A stretch of DNA of 64,000 bases, from positions 44,116-108,115 of the forward strand of contig JASGLT010000004.1 of the NCBI GenBank assembly GCA_030156945.1, written 5' to 3'. This DNA comes from Thermococcaceae archaeon (GTDB taxonomy: Archaea; Methanobacteriota_B; Thermococci; Thermococcales; Thermococcaceae). This document shows positions 1-8,145 of the stretch, piece by piece. The notes below the pieces were generated by a model, which was not told where the DNA came from, searched no databases, and worked only from the letters and a program-made list of their open reading frames with translations. Made by a program: the position numbers and the translations under genes. Position 1 is the first letter of the stretch; each line of letters starts with the position of its first letter.

Positions 1-2
1 GA

Positions 3-590
3 AAGGGCTGGCTCAACGCCCAGATAAGCGCCCACCTCTTCAGGGTTCTTGAGGAGAACGGCGTTAAGACCCACTTCATTGGGGTTGCCGGGGACAACAG
101 GCTCATAGTCGAGAGGCTGAAGATGTATCCCCTTGAGGTCGTGGTGAGGAACGTCGTCGCTGGAAGTCTAAAGAAGCGCCTCCCGCTTGAGGAGGGTACA
201 AGACTCCCGGAGCCGATAATAGAGCTCTACTACAAGAACGACGACCTTGGAGACCCCATGATAAACCAGTACCACGCAAAATTGCTGGGCATAAGCGAAG
301 CCGAGCTTAAGGAGATGGAAATGACGGCCCTCAAGGTGAACGATGTCCTGAGAAAGTACTTCGCCGAGCGCGGGATAATCCTGGTTGACTTCAAGCTGGA
401 GTTCGGAAAGAACGCGAGGGGCGAGATAGTCCTCGGCGACGAGATAAGCCCCGACACCTGCCGCTTCTGGGACGCGGAAACCAAGGAGAGCCTCGACAAG
501 GACGTCTTCCGTTTCGACAAGGGCGACCTCATCTCGGCCTACGAGAGGCTATACGAGAGGATCACCGGCGAAGCTCCCGCTCGTAGGTAA
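3..590 (+). CDS. purC: SAICAR synthetase (PurC), 5' truncated by window edge
   Basis: Phosphoribosylaminoimidazole-succinocarboxamide synthase joins aspartate to CAIR in de novo purine synthesis. The frame is open from base 3, so 195 C-terminal residues are visible and the start lies outside the window; the internal Met at 123 is not the start. Recognisable PurC blocks are the VVVRNVVAGS segment, the IILVDFKLEFG segment and the LGDEISPDTCRFWD block that lines the nucleotide site. It is the first of a run of pur genes. Its last 29 bases overlap a small opposite-strand gene. Its promoter cannot be seen, so membership of the regulon proposed for purT, purD and purS cannot be tested here. Confidence 0.97.
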   Translation, partial: KGWLNAQISAHLFRVLEENGVKTHFIGVAGDNRLIVERLKMYPLEVVVRNVVAGSLKKRLPLEEGTRLPEPIIELYYKNDDLGDPMINQYHAKLLGISEAELKEMEMTALKVNDVLRKYFAERGIILVDFKLEFGKNARGEIVLGDEISPDTCRFWDAETKESLDKDVFRFDKGDLISAYERLYERITGEAPARR

Positions 591-726
591 TCATGACGGT
601 GTAGCAGCCCTTATCGTCCTCTTTTATCTCCACTATCTTCAGGCCAGTGCCGTACTCCTCAACGGCCTTTCTCACAAGGTCTGGAAGCTCCTCGAGGAAT
701 GCCTTCTTTCTGATCGTCAGCTCCAT
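562..726 (-). CDS. small conserved-looking protein, 54 aa
   Basis: A 54-residue reading frame too short for usual ORF cut-offs. It starts at an ATG preceded by GGTGGTCCC, a typical ribosome binding site for this genome, and ends inside the 3' end of purC on the opposite strand. The product begins MELTIRKKAF, is highly charged and ends in RELRR, with a central predicted strand region (GLKIVEIKED, then YTVMITYE) that reads like a compact alpha/beta protein. Codon use matches the neighbouring housekeeping genes, with G or C dominating third positions, and differs from the A/T-rich gene downstream. No function can be assigned. The frame is inferred to be real from the ribosome site and codon use. 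Confidence 0.6.
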   Translation of the reverse strand: MELTIRKKAFLEELPDLVRKAVEEYGTGLKIVEIKEDDKGCYTVMITYERELRR

Positions 727-739
727 GGGACCACCAACC

Positions 740-1921
740 TTATTCGATAAATTGTTGTAACGCAGTATTCTTCAAATAGTCATGTATCTCTGTGAATTTC
801 TCAGAGGGTAACCCTATATTGAACCAACGTTTGGTATCTATCAGTTTTTTGGACTCAAGTGTCACTATTTCTGAATCTGGCTTGAATATCAATTTGCAAT
901 CAAATACAGCGTATAATTCTACGATATTCTTTATTAGAAGTTCCTTCAGACTCCATTCTAATGCAGTACTATTTTTTAGTTGCTCTTGAGATGATCGAGA
1001 ATTTTCAAGTAGTGGACTTAATTGTTTTATGGTTTCTGACAATCGCTTTGAGTATGTTTTGATTTCCTTAACAACTTCCGTTATTGGTGATTGTAGAGTG
1101 TCTTGCTCTACAGCAGCATATCGGTTACTGAGTTCTTCTGACGGGCCATTTTTATCTTTATCTTGCTTATTTGGAGTATTTTGGACAATCTTTTCTGTGA
1201 TATATAAAATGCCCCTAGTCCAAGCAACTAGCACTTTAAATATTGTATCTCTGTCCTCTATATACACTCTTTTCCCACTTATTACTGGAGACACAGGTAT
1301 TATTTGTGACCTCTCTGGTGTTGCAGGTAAGAGCAAGTACTTGATTTCCATTATCAGCTCTTCAAGATCTTCTCTCGAATTTGCAAGAAGTAGTTCTAAA
1401 TCTTCGTTCTCTAATTTAAGTAAAAGACCGTCAAAGATGAAATCAATATCAGAAACTGCAGCCAGCGTTTTAGGAGTTCCAAAAATGGCACTTTCACTAT
1501 CAAGTTTTTGGGAATGCTTAAGATACCTTAACATTTCTTTTATTGACACCGAAATGGATTCCAAGAAGATACGTGCTTGAGAAGGAAGGTATTTTTCAAA
1601 AGTTCTATAGTTGAGCTTGTAAAAATTCCTCGAATACATTATGCTCAGTTTGGTAATCATGCCATAGTACATCTTATGCATCCTATACACACTCTCTATT
1701 ATCCTCGTATCAAGATTAATATCATTAGATAACTCTTGATGGTGTCTTACCAAAAAGTCAGCATAAATCTCGCTTAATGTTTGTACGAGATCCTCAATAA
1801 TCTCGGGGGGAATTGCTGAAGCTGAATTAGTATGTTCCATGTTGTTTACCACTGTGTCAATAACTTCAAGTGTTTGGCTTAATCTCAGGATATCTTTAGA
1901 AAAATCAGTAGTTTCATTCAT
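740..1921 (-). CDS. hypothetical helical protein, second gene of an A/T-rich two-gene module
   Basis: A 393-residue, probably cytosolic protein that I do not recognise. It is rich in predicted amphipathic helix (for example LVQTLSEIYADFLVRH near residue 47 and LSETIKQLSPLLENS near 295), with no signal peptide and no clear membrane segment. Its start overlaps the end of the upstream membrane-protein gene by 8 bases, so the two are probably co-translated. Codon use is strikingly A/T-rich (AAA, ATA, TTA, GAT) compared with purC and purM on either side. That points to horizontal acquisition of the pair. A role as cytosolic partner of the membrane protein is inferred from the coupling alone. Confidence 0.8.
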   Translation of the reverse strand: MNETTDFSKDILRLSQTLEVIDTVVNNMEHTNSASAIPPEIIEDLVQTLSEIYADFLVRHHQELSNDINLDTRIIESVYRMHKMYYGMITKLSIMYSRNFYKLNYRTFEKYLPSQARIFLESISVSIKEMLRYLKHSQKLDSESAIFGTPKTLAAVSDIDFIFDGLLLKLENEDLELLLANSREDLEELIMEIKYLLLPATPERSQIIPVSPVISGKRVYIEDRDTIFKVLVAWTRGILYITEKIVQNTPNKQDKDKNGPSEELSNRYAAVEQDTLQSPITEVVKEIKTYSKRLSETIKQLSPLLENSRSSQEQLKNSTALEWSLKELLIKNIVELYAVFDCKLIFKPDSEIVTLESKKLIDTKRWFNIGLPSEKFTEIHDYLKNTALQQFIE

Positions 1922-2570
1922 AGGATATTTTTTTAAGTAACTTTAAAAACCGTATTAAAACGTCCCTTGAGTCATATATTAATGTTGCGTCTTTTAAAGA
2001 AATCACCAGTAGCTCAGACATGCCCTTAAATTCTTCAAATATCTCCTGAAATGACTTGTAACTATTTTTGTCTCCCAGCTTTTTTTCAACGATCCATTTG
2101 GCAAGTTTAGATGGAGTAACTGACATGACTTCTATTAAATGCTTGTAAATCACGTATAACAAAAGACCAGACACCAAAAACTCAACGAATAATCCAGTTT
2201 TAAGAATAAACTCATATGAAAACTCAATCATCGGTATATCAGGATAATTTGGAAACAGTATAAGAGCAACAGAAGCGATACCCATTAAAGTGAACAATGG
2301 AAGAATGTACTCTTTGACTCTATCAATTGCAAATTGGAGGCCACTACGACCATATTTAGAGTGCAAATAGGATGAATAAAAGGCAAATGGAATAGCGATT
2401 AACGCGGCAAATGACTGAATTAATGCACTCCCAAGATATTTTAGTGTATCAGACTCTACTAATTCTCCAACATTTGGAACAATAAGAGCACTGATGGATA
2501 TTAGGATTACAACACTAACCACCAGCACGTCTTGTTTTTCTCTAATTGACTTGAGAATTTTGAGATCCAT
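1914..2570 (-). CDS. four-helix membrane protein, first gene of the A/T-rich module
   Basis: A 218-residue protein with four predicted membrane helices at about residues 16-35, 46-65, 88-107 and 122-145, and a charged C-terminal tail of about 65 residues likely to face the cytosol. The start is an ATG preceded by GGGAG, with a TATA-like CTTTTATTAA about 35 bases upstream. It opens a two-gene operon with the following helical protein. I recognise no family. The A/T-rich composition and the position inside an otherwise ordinary pur cluster suggest a recently acquired accessory unit. A membrane-plus-cytosolic pair of this sort could be a stress, transport or defence module, but nothing in the residues decides between these. 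Confidence 0.82.
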   Translation of the reverse strand: MDLKILKSIREKQDVLVVSVVILISISALIVPNVGELVESDTLKYLGSALIQSFAALIAIPFAFYSSYLHSKYGRSGLQFAIDRVKEYILPLFTLMGIASVALILFPNYPDIPMIEFSYEFILKTGLFVEFLVSGLLLYVIYKHLIEVMSVTPSKLAKWIVEKKLGDKNSYKSFQEIFEEFKGMSELLVISLKDATLIYDSRDVLIRFLKLLKKISYE

Positions 2571-2625
2571 ATACTCCCAGTTTAAGTTGAAAATTAATAA
2601 AAGTATCGATAAGCCCGAGAATGAT

Positions 2626-3630
2626 TTAGAGCTTTACTCCGTAGTTCTCGACCCTTATTCCGGGCTCCTCCACGACCCTTCCGAGCTCGAAGCTCTCGAA
2701 GTGTCTGTTTAGGAGCTCGAGGGCCTCTTCCTTTCCCTCCTGCGGGACAACGGCAACCATCCCGACGCCCATGTTGAAAACACGGAACATCTCCTCAAGA
2801 GGGACACCGTTATCGTGAATGAACCTGAAGATTCCCTCAATAGGCGGCATCTCCATGGAGAAGCCATAGGGAGTAAGGCGCTTGAGGTTGAGAAGGCCGC
2901 CACCTGTAATGTGTGCCAAGCCGTGCACCTCAACCTTTTCGATTAGCTCAAGGACGGCCCTAACGTAAATCCTTGTAGGTTCGAGGAGCCACTCCCAGAG
3001 CTTCTTCCCTTCGTAATCGTAGTCGAGACCGTACTTTGGAATGAGGAGCTTTCTCGCGAGAGTAAGACCGTTGGAGTGTATCCCCGAGCTCGAAATTCCG
3101 ATGACTGCATCGCCGGGTCTTATCTTCTCGCCCGTAATCAACCTCCCCTTCTCAACGACTCCGATGGCCGTTCCAGCCAGATCAAAGCCGTTGATTAGAT
3201 CAGGCATCACAGCGGTCTCTCCACCAACGATGGCTATTCCAGCTTGCCTTGCCCCCTCGTAGAGGCCCTTCGCTATCCCCTCGAACACTCTTTCATCAGG
3301 CTCTCTAACGGCCAGATAGTCGACCAAAGCAACGGGCTCGGCCCCAACGCAGAGCAGGTCGTTCACGTTCATCGCTATCATGTCTATTCCTATCGTGTCG
3401 AACTTCCCGACGGCTTCAGCCACTAAAACCTTCGTCCCTACTCCGTCTGTTGTCATGGCAAGATAGAAGTCGCCAAAGTCCATTAAGGCCGCGTAGTGGC
3501 CGAGGTCTTCGGCCGGTTCTCCAATCTTGCCCCTCCTGAACTCGAAAGTTCTCTTGGCAAGCGAGATTATGCTTTTCAAGGCCTTCGAAGTCTTTTCATC
3601 ATCAACTCCCGCCTGAGCGTAGGTCAGCAT
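2626..3630 (-). CDS. purM: AIR synthetase (PurM)
   Basis: Phosphoribosylformylglycinamidine cyclo-ligase converts FGAM to AIR using ATP in the cytosol. The 334-residue product has the PurM glycine-rich and substrate loops: [13 protein letters not shown] near residue 63, [12 protein letters not shown] near 92, GGETAVMP near 141 and a [10 protein letters not shown] stretch near 185. The upstream GTG at 3639 is in frame, but GGTGGTG there is the ribosome binding site for the ATG at 3630, so that ATG is taken as the start. It is divergent from purT, and the 117-bp intergenic region holds the paired operator sites described separately. Length and residues fit a functional enzyme. Confidence 0.97.
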   Translation of the reverse strand: MLTYAQAGVDDEKTSKALKSIISLAKRTFEFRRGKIGEPAEDLGHYAALMDFGDFYLAMTTDGVGTKVLVAEAVGKFDTIGIDMIAMNVNDLLCVGAEPVALVDYLAVREPDERVFEGIAKGLYEGARQAGIAIVGGETAVMPDLINGFDLAGTAIGVVEKGRLITGEKIRPGDAVIGISSSGIHSNGLTLARKLLIPKYGLDYDYEGKKLWEWLLEPTRIYVRAVLELIEKVEVHGLAHITGGGLLNLKRLTPYGFSMEMPPIEGIFRFIHDNGVPLEEMFRVFNMGVGMVAVVPQEGKEEALELLNRHFESFELGRVVEEPGIRVENYGVKL

Positions 3631-3672
3631 GAGCACCACCGATGGGAGTTGGAGAAACGGCTTAAAAGGTTT

Positions 3673-3728
3673 GTCATTTTTATGACTAAAAAGGCTTAAA
3701 TATTTTGAATTTTAAACATTTAAACGTC
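3673..3728. promoter_or_regulatory. purM/purT divergent control region with paired 14-bp sites
   Basis: Two palindrome-like sites occur at 3673-3686 (GTCATTTTTATGAC, a perfect inverted repeat of 5-bp arms) and 3715-3728 (AACATTTAAACGTC), exactly 42 bp start to start. A TATA-like CTTAAATA at 3695-3702 sits between them. The same arrangement, with the same 42-bp step, occurs upstream of purD and purS. Site 1 lies just upstream of the purT TATA box and site 2 would cover its expected transcription start, which fits repression by a purine-responsive regulator bound on one helical face. The regulator is not in this window. Confidence 0.6.
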
Positions 3729-3747
3729 AAAACAAGAGGTGGTGCTC

Positions 3748-5037
3748 ATGATAAAGCCCCGCGATGAAATTGGAACTGCCACGACTGATTCCGCTCAGAA
3801 GATAGTCCTCCTTGGGAGCGGAGAGCTTGGAAAGGAGATAGCGATCGAGGCCCAGCGTTTGGGAGTTGAGGTCATCGCCGTTGACCGCTACGCCAACGCC
3901 TCAGCTATGCAGGTTGCCCACCGCTCCTACGTGGGGGATATGAGGAACGCGGACTTCCTCTTCTCGGTCATCGAGAGGGAGAAGCCGGATGCGATAATTC
4001 CAGAGATAGAGGCGATAAACCTCGACGCCCTCTTCGAACTTGAGAAGGACGGTTACTTCGTCGTCCCAAACGCCAAAGCAACGTGGATAGCGATGCACCG
4101 TGAGAGGACGAGGGAAACCCTGGCCAAGAAGGCCAAGGTTCCCACTTCCAGATACGCCTATGCCTCAACTCTCGACGAGCTCTATGAGGCCTGTGAAAAG
4201 ATAGGCTACCCCTGCCACACCAAGGCCATAATGAGCTCCTCGGGGAAGGGCTCCTACTTCGTCAAAGGCCCTGAGGACGTCCCGAAAGCCTGGGAGGAGG
4301 CCAAGAAGAAAGCCAGGGGAAGTGCCGAGAAGCTGATCGTTGAGGAGCACATAGACTTCGACGTGGAGATTACGGAGTTAGCTGTGAGGCACTACGACGA
4401 GAACGGAGAGATCGTCACGACTTTCCCGAAGCCAGTCGGCCACTACCAGATTGACGGGGATTATCACGCCAGCTGGCAACCGGCCGAGATAAGCGAAAAG
4501 GCCGAGAGGGAAGTCTACAGGATAGCGAAGCGCATAACCGATGTTTTGGGTGGACTCGGCCTCTTCGGCGTCGAGATGTTTGTGAAAGGAGATAAGGTAT
4601 GGGCCAACGAGGTCTCTCCGAGGCCACACGACACAGGCATGGTGACCTTAGCATCTCACCCCACTGGATTTTCGGAGTTTGGGCTCCACCTTAGGGCAGT
4701 CCTCGGACTTCCGATACCGGGCGAGTGGGTGGATGAGTACAGGCTCTTCCCGCTCTTAACTCCAGCGGCCACTCACGTCATAAAGGCCAACGTTGCTGGT
4801 TACTCACCGCGCTTCAGGGGGCTGACAAAGGCTCTCAGCGTCCCGAACGCCACAGTGAGGCTCTTCGGCAAGCCCGAAGCCTACCCAGGAAGGAGGCTCG
4901 GCGTGGCAATAGCCTGGGACAAAGATGTGGGTGAGGCCAAGAGGAGGGCTGAGATGGTGGCCCACTCGATAGAGCTGAGGACGAGGTCAGCAGACTGGCA
5001 CTCCCAGGACTACGAGAAGAGAAAGCATTTGCTCTGA
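3748..5037 (+). CDS. purT: formate-dependent GAR transformylase (PurT)
   Basis: PurT makes formyl-GAR from GAR, formate and ATP, bypassing the folate-dependent PurN. The 429-residue product is an ATP-grasp enzyme: an N-terminal nucleotide-like fold beginning LLGSGELGKEIAIEAQRLG (about residue 20), a central ATP-grasp region with SSGKGSYFVKG near 160 and LIVEEHIDFDVEI near 200, and the catalytic ANEVSPRPHDTG stretch near 290. It is slightly longer than the bacterial enzyme. The start chosen is the ATG at 3748, because the GAGGTGG just before it is the ribosome site and the upstream GTG lies inside that site. With PurP it gives this genome a wholly formate-based purine route. Confidence 0.97.
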   Translation: MIKPRDEIGTATTDSAQKIVLLGSGELGKEIAIEAQRLGVEVIAVDRYANASAMQVAHRSYVGDMRNADFLFSVIEREKPDAIIPEIEAINLDALFELEKDGYFVVPNAKATWIAMHRERTRETLAKKAKVPTSRYAYASTLDELYEACEKIGYPCHTKAIMSSSGKGSYFVKGPEDVPKAWEEAKKKARGSAEKLIVEEHIDFDVEITELAVRHYDENGEIVTTFPKPVGHYQIDGDYHASWQPAEISEKAEREVYRIAKRITDVLGGLGLFGVEMFVKGDKVWANEVSPRPHDTGMVTLASHPTGFSEFGLHLRAVLGLPIPGEWVDEYRLFPLLTPAATHVIKANVAGYSPRFRGLTKALSVPNATVRLFGKPEAYPGRRLGVAIAWDKDVGEAKRRAEMVAHSIELRTRSADWHSQDYEKRKHLL

Positions 5038-5312
5038 TTTGATTGGGTTGAATTTTCATTTTTGTTCTTAATGGACTGAAATGGGATTGGGCTTAGATTT
5101 TGGTAGTGATCTTATGTGTGCCTCAAAATCCCAACATGTCAATGGATGTCCGAAAAATTTAAATTTCATTACCACCATTAACCCCCGTGAAAGTCTCATG
5201 TTAAAATAAGGATCTCAAATTGACCAAAGTTGAGCTAAAATTGACAACTCATGGAATCAGAGAGGATGAAATAACGGGGGCATCCCCCCACTTTTCAGGT
5301 TAATATTCCTAC
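5038..5312. other. gene-free gap with a GC hairpin
   Basis: About 275 bases between purT and a convergent gene hold no credible reading frame. Just after purT there are T-rich runs (ATTTTCATTTTTGTTC near 5051) of the kind that end transcription in Thermococcales. Near 5276-5288 there is a short inverted repeat GGGGG-CAT-CCCCC, directly downstream of the stop of the minus-strand gene at 5313. A TATA-like AAATTTAAATTT lies near 5155. No C/D box pair or other RNA signature was found. Confidence 0.4.
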
Positions 5313-6071
5313 CTAAAATTCCTCAAAGATGATTCTGTGGTCTCTTACAGCGTATTCAAAGCTCAATATGTCCTCCAATTCAGGAGCCTTTACCACAATG
5401 AGGTTTCTGACAACCTTGTCTCCTTCTATTGAGCTCCCGGTCTTTAGGACGTAGTCTGCTTTTCTGTAGAGGAAGGGCAGTATCACCCTGTCGACTCCAG
5501 AATAAACCCAGAGGTTCGTGCCCGACGGATACTTCCTGTAAACGTCAGCCGTGTGTCGCTGAGCATCGACGAGCTCGAGGTACCGGAGGGTTGGCTCCTC
5601 CCCGAATATCCATTTGTAGTCCGAGTTTGAGACCGTTATCCCCCACAGCTCCCTTCCCTCAAACATCCCCTTTTCAGCCCAGCGGCGCTTGTGTTCTCGG
5701 ATTACTTCAATGTACCTATCGTTGAGCGTTTCAAGCGAAACAGGGGTTCTCAGGTACTGAACGTTCTCAAAATCCACCCTCTGACCATAGATGCTCCCGA
5801 AGGTATCCACCAGGAAGAACCTATCCTCATCAAATGCGCGCCTGTAGTCTATACCCATCTTATCAAAGAGTTCAAAAAGAACGCTGATTGGCATTCCCAA
5901 GTTGAAGTAGCCAACGAGGTGACCGCCATCCAGCTTTTCCCGGAGGACCTCAAGCGCCATTAGCTTCCCAAGAGATCGGGGGTCCTCTTCATGGAGCAGT
6001 ATGAGAGACTTTTCCCTCACGCCCCCCAGAGCCTTGTCTAAAGGTCTCAAACCCGTCTTCACAAGCTTCAT
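5313..6071 (-). CDS. RecA/KaiC-like protein without a normal Walker A motif
   Basis: A 252-residue protein whose opening KTGLRPLDKALGG is the classic start of KaiC/RadA-type RecA-fold ATPases (a TGxxxLDxxLGG pattern). The phosphate-binding loop that should follow as GxxGxGKT is replaced by LHEEDPRSLGK, so ATP binding is doubtful. A RecA-like beta strand ending in Asp (RFFLVDTFGS near residue 85) is kept. It overlaps the upstream gene by 4 bases (ATGA), and the two share the hydrophobic-strand-plus-DxFGS block, so they look like diverged paralogues that work together. The role is unknown. Signalling or regulatory RecA-fold proteins are the closest idea. Confidence 0.75.
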   Translation of the reverse strand: MKLVKTGLRPLDKALGGVREKSLILLHEEDPRSLGKLMALEVLREKLDGGHLVGYFNLGMPISVLFELFDKMGIDYRRAFDEDRFFLVDTFGSIYGQRVDFENVQYLRTPVSLETLNDRYIEVIREHKRRWAEKGMFEGRELWGITVSNSDYKWIFGEEPTLRYLELVDAQRHTADVYRKYPSGTNLWVYSGVDRVILPFLYRKADYVLKTGSSIEGDKVVRNLIVVKAPELEDILSFEYAVRDHRIIFEEF

Positions 6072-6715
6072 GGCAGTACCCCCTTTGTTAGAATCGCCTT
6101 TCTTTGATTTTCTTCCACAAACCCCTCTATCACAAAATCCGAACCCATATACAGGAATTCCTCAAGAGTTGGACATTCAGGCTGAAGATGCGTGGAGATT
6201 TTCAAAACCTGGAAGGGAACCTCTCTTCTAAGGCCCCAAACCAGCCGCTGAACCTTTACAGGGTTGCGGAAAATCCTGCACATCCCCGATTCGTTGTATC
6301 CAAGTACGTAAACCCTTTTCGGAACTTCCGGAAGCGAGTTCAAAACGTTTTTTATCGCCTCCCTATACTTTAGGACGAAGACGTTGTCATCTATGTAACC
6401 TGAAAGCGTTATTATGCCCTCCATCGGTGCGGTAGGAACCCTCTTCACCGAACCAAAGGCATCGAGTATGAACAAGGTCTTACCAAGGTAGCTCCCGTAG
6501 TCTATATCCATCCTTTTAAGGTCCCTCAGGGTGTTCTGTAGGGAGTCGTAAGCCACTATCCATACGTATTCCCCACTCTGTATGGGCTGTTTAAGTGCCT
6601 CGATTGCATCCAAATAGAGCATTGACTCGAGATCACGGTCTATAACCGAGATTACAGCGTTAAGACCGCCAGTTTTTTCAAGATGCTCCAGCAATCTGCT
6701 CACTAAGTTTTCCAT
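6068..6715 (-). CDS. degenerate RecA-fold protein, partner of the downstream gene
   Basis: A 215-residue cytosolic protein with no recognisable Walker A. It resembles its downstream neighbour in the block LFILDAFGSVKR (about residue 80), which matches FFLVDTFGSIYG there, and in the preceding amphipathic helix LKRMDIDYGSYLGKT versus FDKMGIDYRRAFDED. It therefore appears to be a shorter member of the same RecA-like family that lacks the N-terminal KaiC-type opening. Its stop overlaps the next start as ATGA. The start ATG follows GGGGAGGAGGT, a strong ribosome site. Function is not assignable; a heteromeric pair is inferred from the coupling and the shared motif. Confidence 0.72.
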   Translation of the reverse strand: MENLVSRLLEHLEKTGGLNAVISVIDRDLESMLYLDAIEALKQPIQSGEYVWIVAYDSLQNTLRDLKRMDIDYGSYLGKTLFILDAFGSVKRVPTAPMEGIITLSGYIDDNVFVLKYREAIKNVLNSLPEVPKRVYVLGYNESGMCRIFRNPVKVQRLVWGLRREVPFQVLKISTHLQPECPTLEEFLYMGSDFVIEGFVEENQRKAILTKGVLP

Positions 6716-6785
6716 ACCTCCTCCCCTTCCTCAATTCGCTTGGGATGGATAAATAACTTTCGGAACTCCTCCCAATCAAGTTATT

Positions 6786-6841
6786 GACATAAAAAAGTCA
6801 AGAAAACGCTTAAAAATACGAAATTTTTACATAAAAATGGT
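6786..6841 (+). promoter_or_regulatory. purD promoter with paired 14-bp sites
   Basis: Site 1, GACATAAAAAAGTC, lies at 6786-6799 and site 2, TACATAAAAATGGT, at 6828-6841, again 42 bp apart, with TATA-like CTTAAAAA at 6809-6816 between them. Site 2 overlaps the GGTG ribosome binding site of purD, so a bound protein would cover both the transcription start and the leader. The geometry is the same as in the purT and purS promoters. Confidence 0.6.
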
Positions 6842-6848
6842 GAACATC

Positions 6849-8144
6849 ATGCGCGTCCTGCTCGTTGGTGCAGGTGGGAGAGAAAACGCTATCGCTGAAG
6901 TCCTTGCCAGAGATGCAGAGCTATACGTTGTGGCAGGCCACAAAAACCCCGGAATCGTGAGGCTCGCAAAGGACTACGCCCTCGCGAAGGAAACCGACGT
7001 CCCGAGAGTCCTCGACTTTGCCCTCAAGTGGGGCATAGATATGGCATTCATAGGCCCTGAGGCGCCCCTTGAGAAGGGCATCGTCAACGTTCTGGAAGAG
7101 AACGGAGTTCCAACGGTCGGCCCCACAAGGGAAGCGGCCATGCTGGAAACAAACAAGGCTTTCGCGAGGCAACTCATGGAGGAGCATAAAATCCCTGGGA
7201 GGAAACTCTTCAGGGTCTTCGACGACGTTTCAGAAATGAAATCCTGGATCGACGACTTTGGAAGGCCCGTTGTCGTCAAGCCCCTTGGCCTCACAGGTGG
7301 AAAAGGGGTCAAAGTCGTCGGCTACCAGCTGAAGGACAACGAGGAGGCCAAAACCTACGCCGAGGAGCTGATAAAGAGGGACGGGAAGGTCCTCATAGAG
7401 GAGCGCACCGACGGCGTGGAGTTCACCTTCCAGGTCTTCACCGACGGAAAGAGAGTCGTTCCAATGCCCCTCGCACAGGACTACCCCCACGCTTACGATG
7501 GCGACGTTGGTCCGATAACAGGCGGCATGGGTTCATATTCCTGCGAGGACCATCTCCTACCCTTCATCCCCAAGGAAGATTACGAGAAAGCCCTTGAAAC
7601 GCTCAAAGCGACCGTCGAGGCCATGAGGAAAAACGGAACCCCCTACAAGGGCATCCTCTACGGCCAGTTCATGCTCGCCAAGGACGAGCCGAAGATAATA
7701 GAGTTCAACGCCCGCTTCGGCGATCCGGAGGCAATGAACGTCCTTCCGATTCTGAAGAGCTCTCTTGTGGAGATAGGCGAGGAAATAGTGGACGGCAACC
7801 TGAAGGGGGCGGAGTTCGAGCGGAAGGCAACGGTTGTGAAGTACATCGCTCCAAAGGGCTATCCTACGAACCCGGTGAGAGGAGTAAAGCTTCACGTGGA
7901 TGAGGCCAAAATTAGAGAGGAGGGCGCCAAGGTCTACTACGCTTCCCTCGACGAGAACTTCACGATGCTCGGCTCAAGGGCTTTGGCCGTTGTTGGAATC
8001 GCCGACTCGCTGGAAGAAGCCGAGAGAATAGCTTCTGCCGGAATAAAGCACGTGAGTGGGGAGATTTTCTACAGGAAGGATGTGGGGACGAGGGAGAGCA
8101 TAGCCAGGAGGATAGAGCTTGTTAGGGCTATGAGGGGTGAATGA
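6849..8144 (+). CDS. purD: phosphoribosylamine-glycine ligase (PurD)
   Basis: GAR synthetase joins glycine to phosphoribosylamine with ATP, the second step of purine synthesis. The 431-residue product has the N-terminal MRVLLVGAGGRENA nucleotide-like motif, ATP-grasp lysine and glycine-rich segments (VVKPLGLTGGKGVKVV near residue 140) and the signature EFNARFGDPEAM near 290. The ATG at 6849 is chosen over the in-frame ATG at 6837 because only the former has a ribosome site (GGTG) at normal spacing and begins directly with the conserved strand. It overlaps the region just before purP, and the two genes are probably one transcript controlled by the paired sites upstream. Confidence 0.97.
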   Translation: MRVLLVGAGGRENAIAEVLARDAELYVVAGHKNPGIVRLAKDYALAKETDVPRVLDFALKWGIDMAFIGPEAPLEKGIVNVLEENGVPTVGPTREAAMLETNKAFARQLMEEHKIPGRKLFRVFDDVSEMKSWIDDFGRPVVVKPLGLTGGKGVKVVGYQLKDNEEAKTYAEELIKRDGKVLIEERTDGVEFTFQVFTDGKRVVPMPLAQDYPHAYDGDVGPITGGMGSYSCEDHLLPFIPKEDYEKALETLKATVEAMRKNGTPYKGILYGQFMLAKDEPKIIEFNARFGDPEAMNVLPILKSSLVEIGEEIVDGNLKGAEFERKATVVKYIAPKGYPTNPVRGVKLHVDEAKIREEGAKVYYASLDENFTMLGSRALAVVGIADSLEEAERIASAGIKHVSGEIFYRKDVGTRESIARRIELVRAMRGE

Positions 8145-8145
8145 A

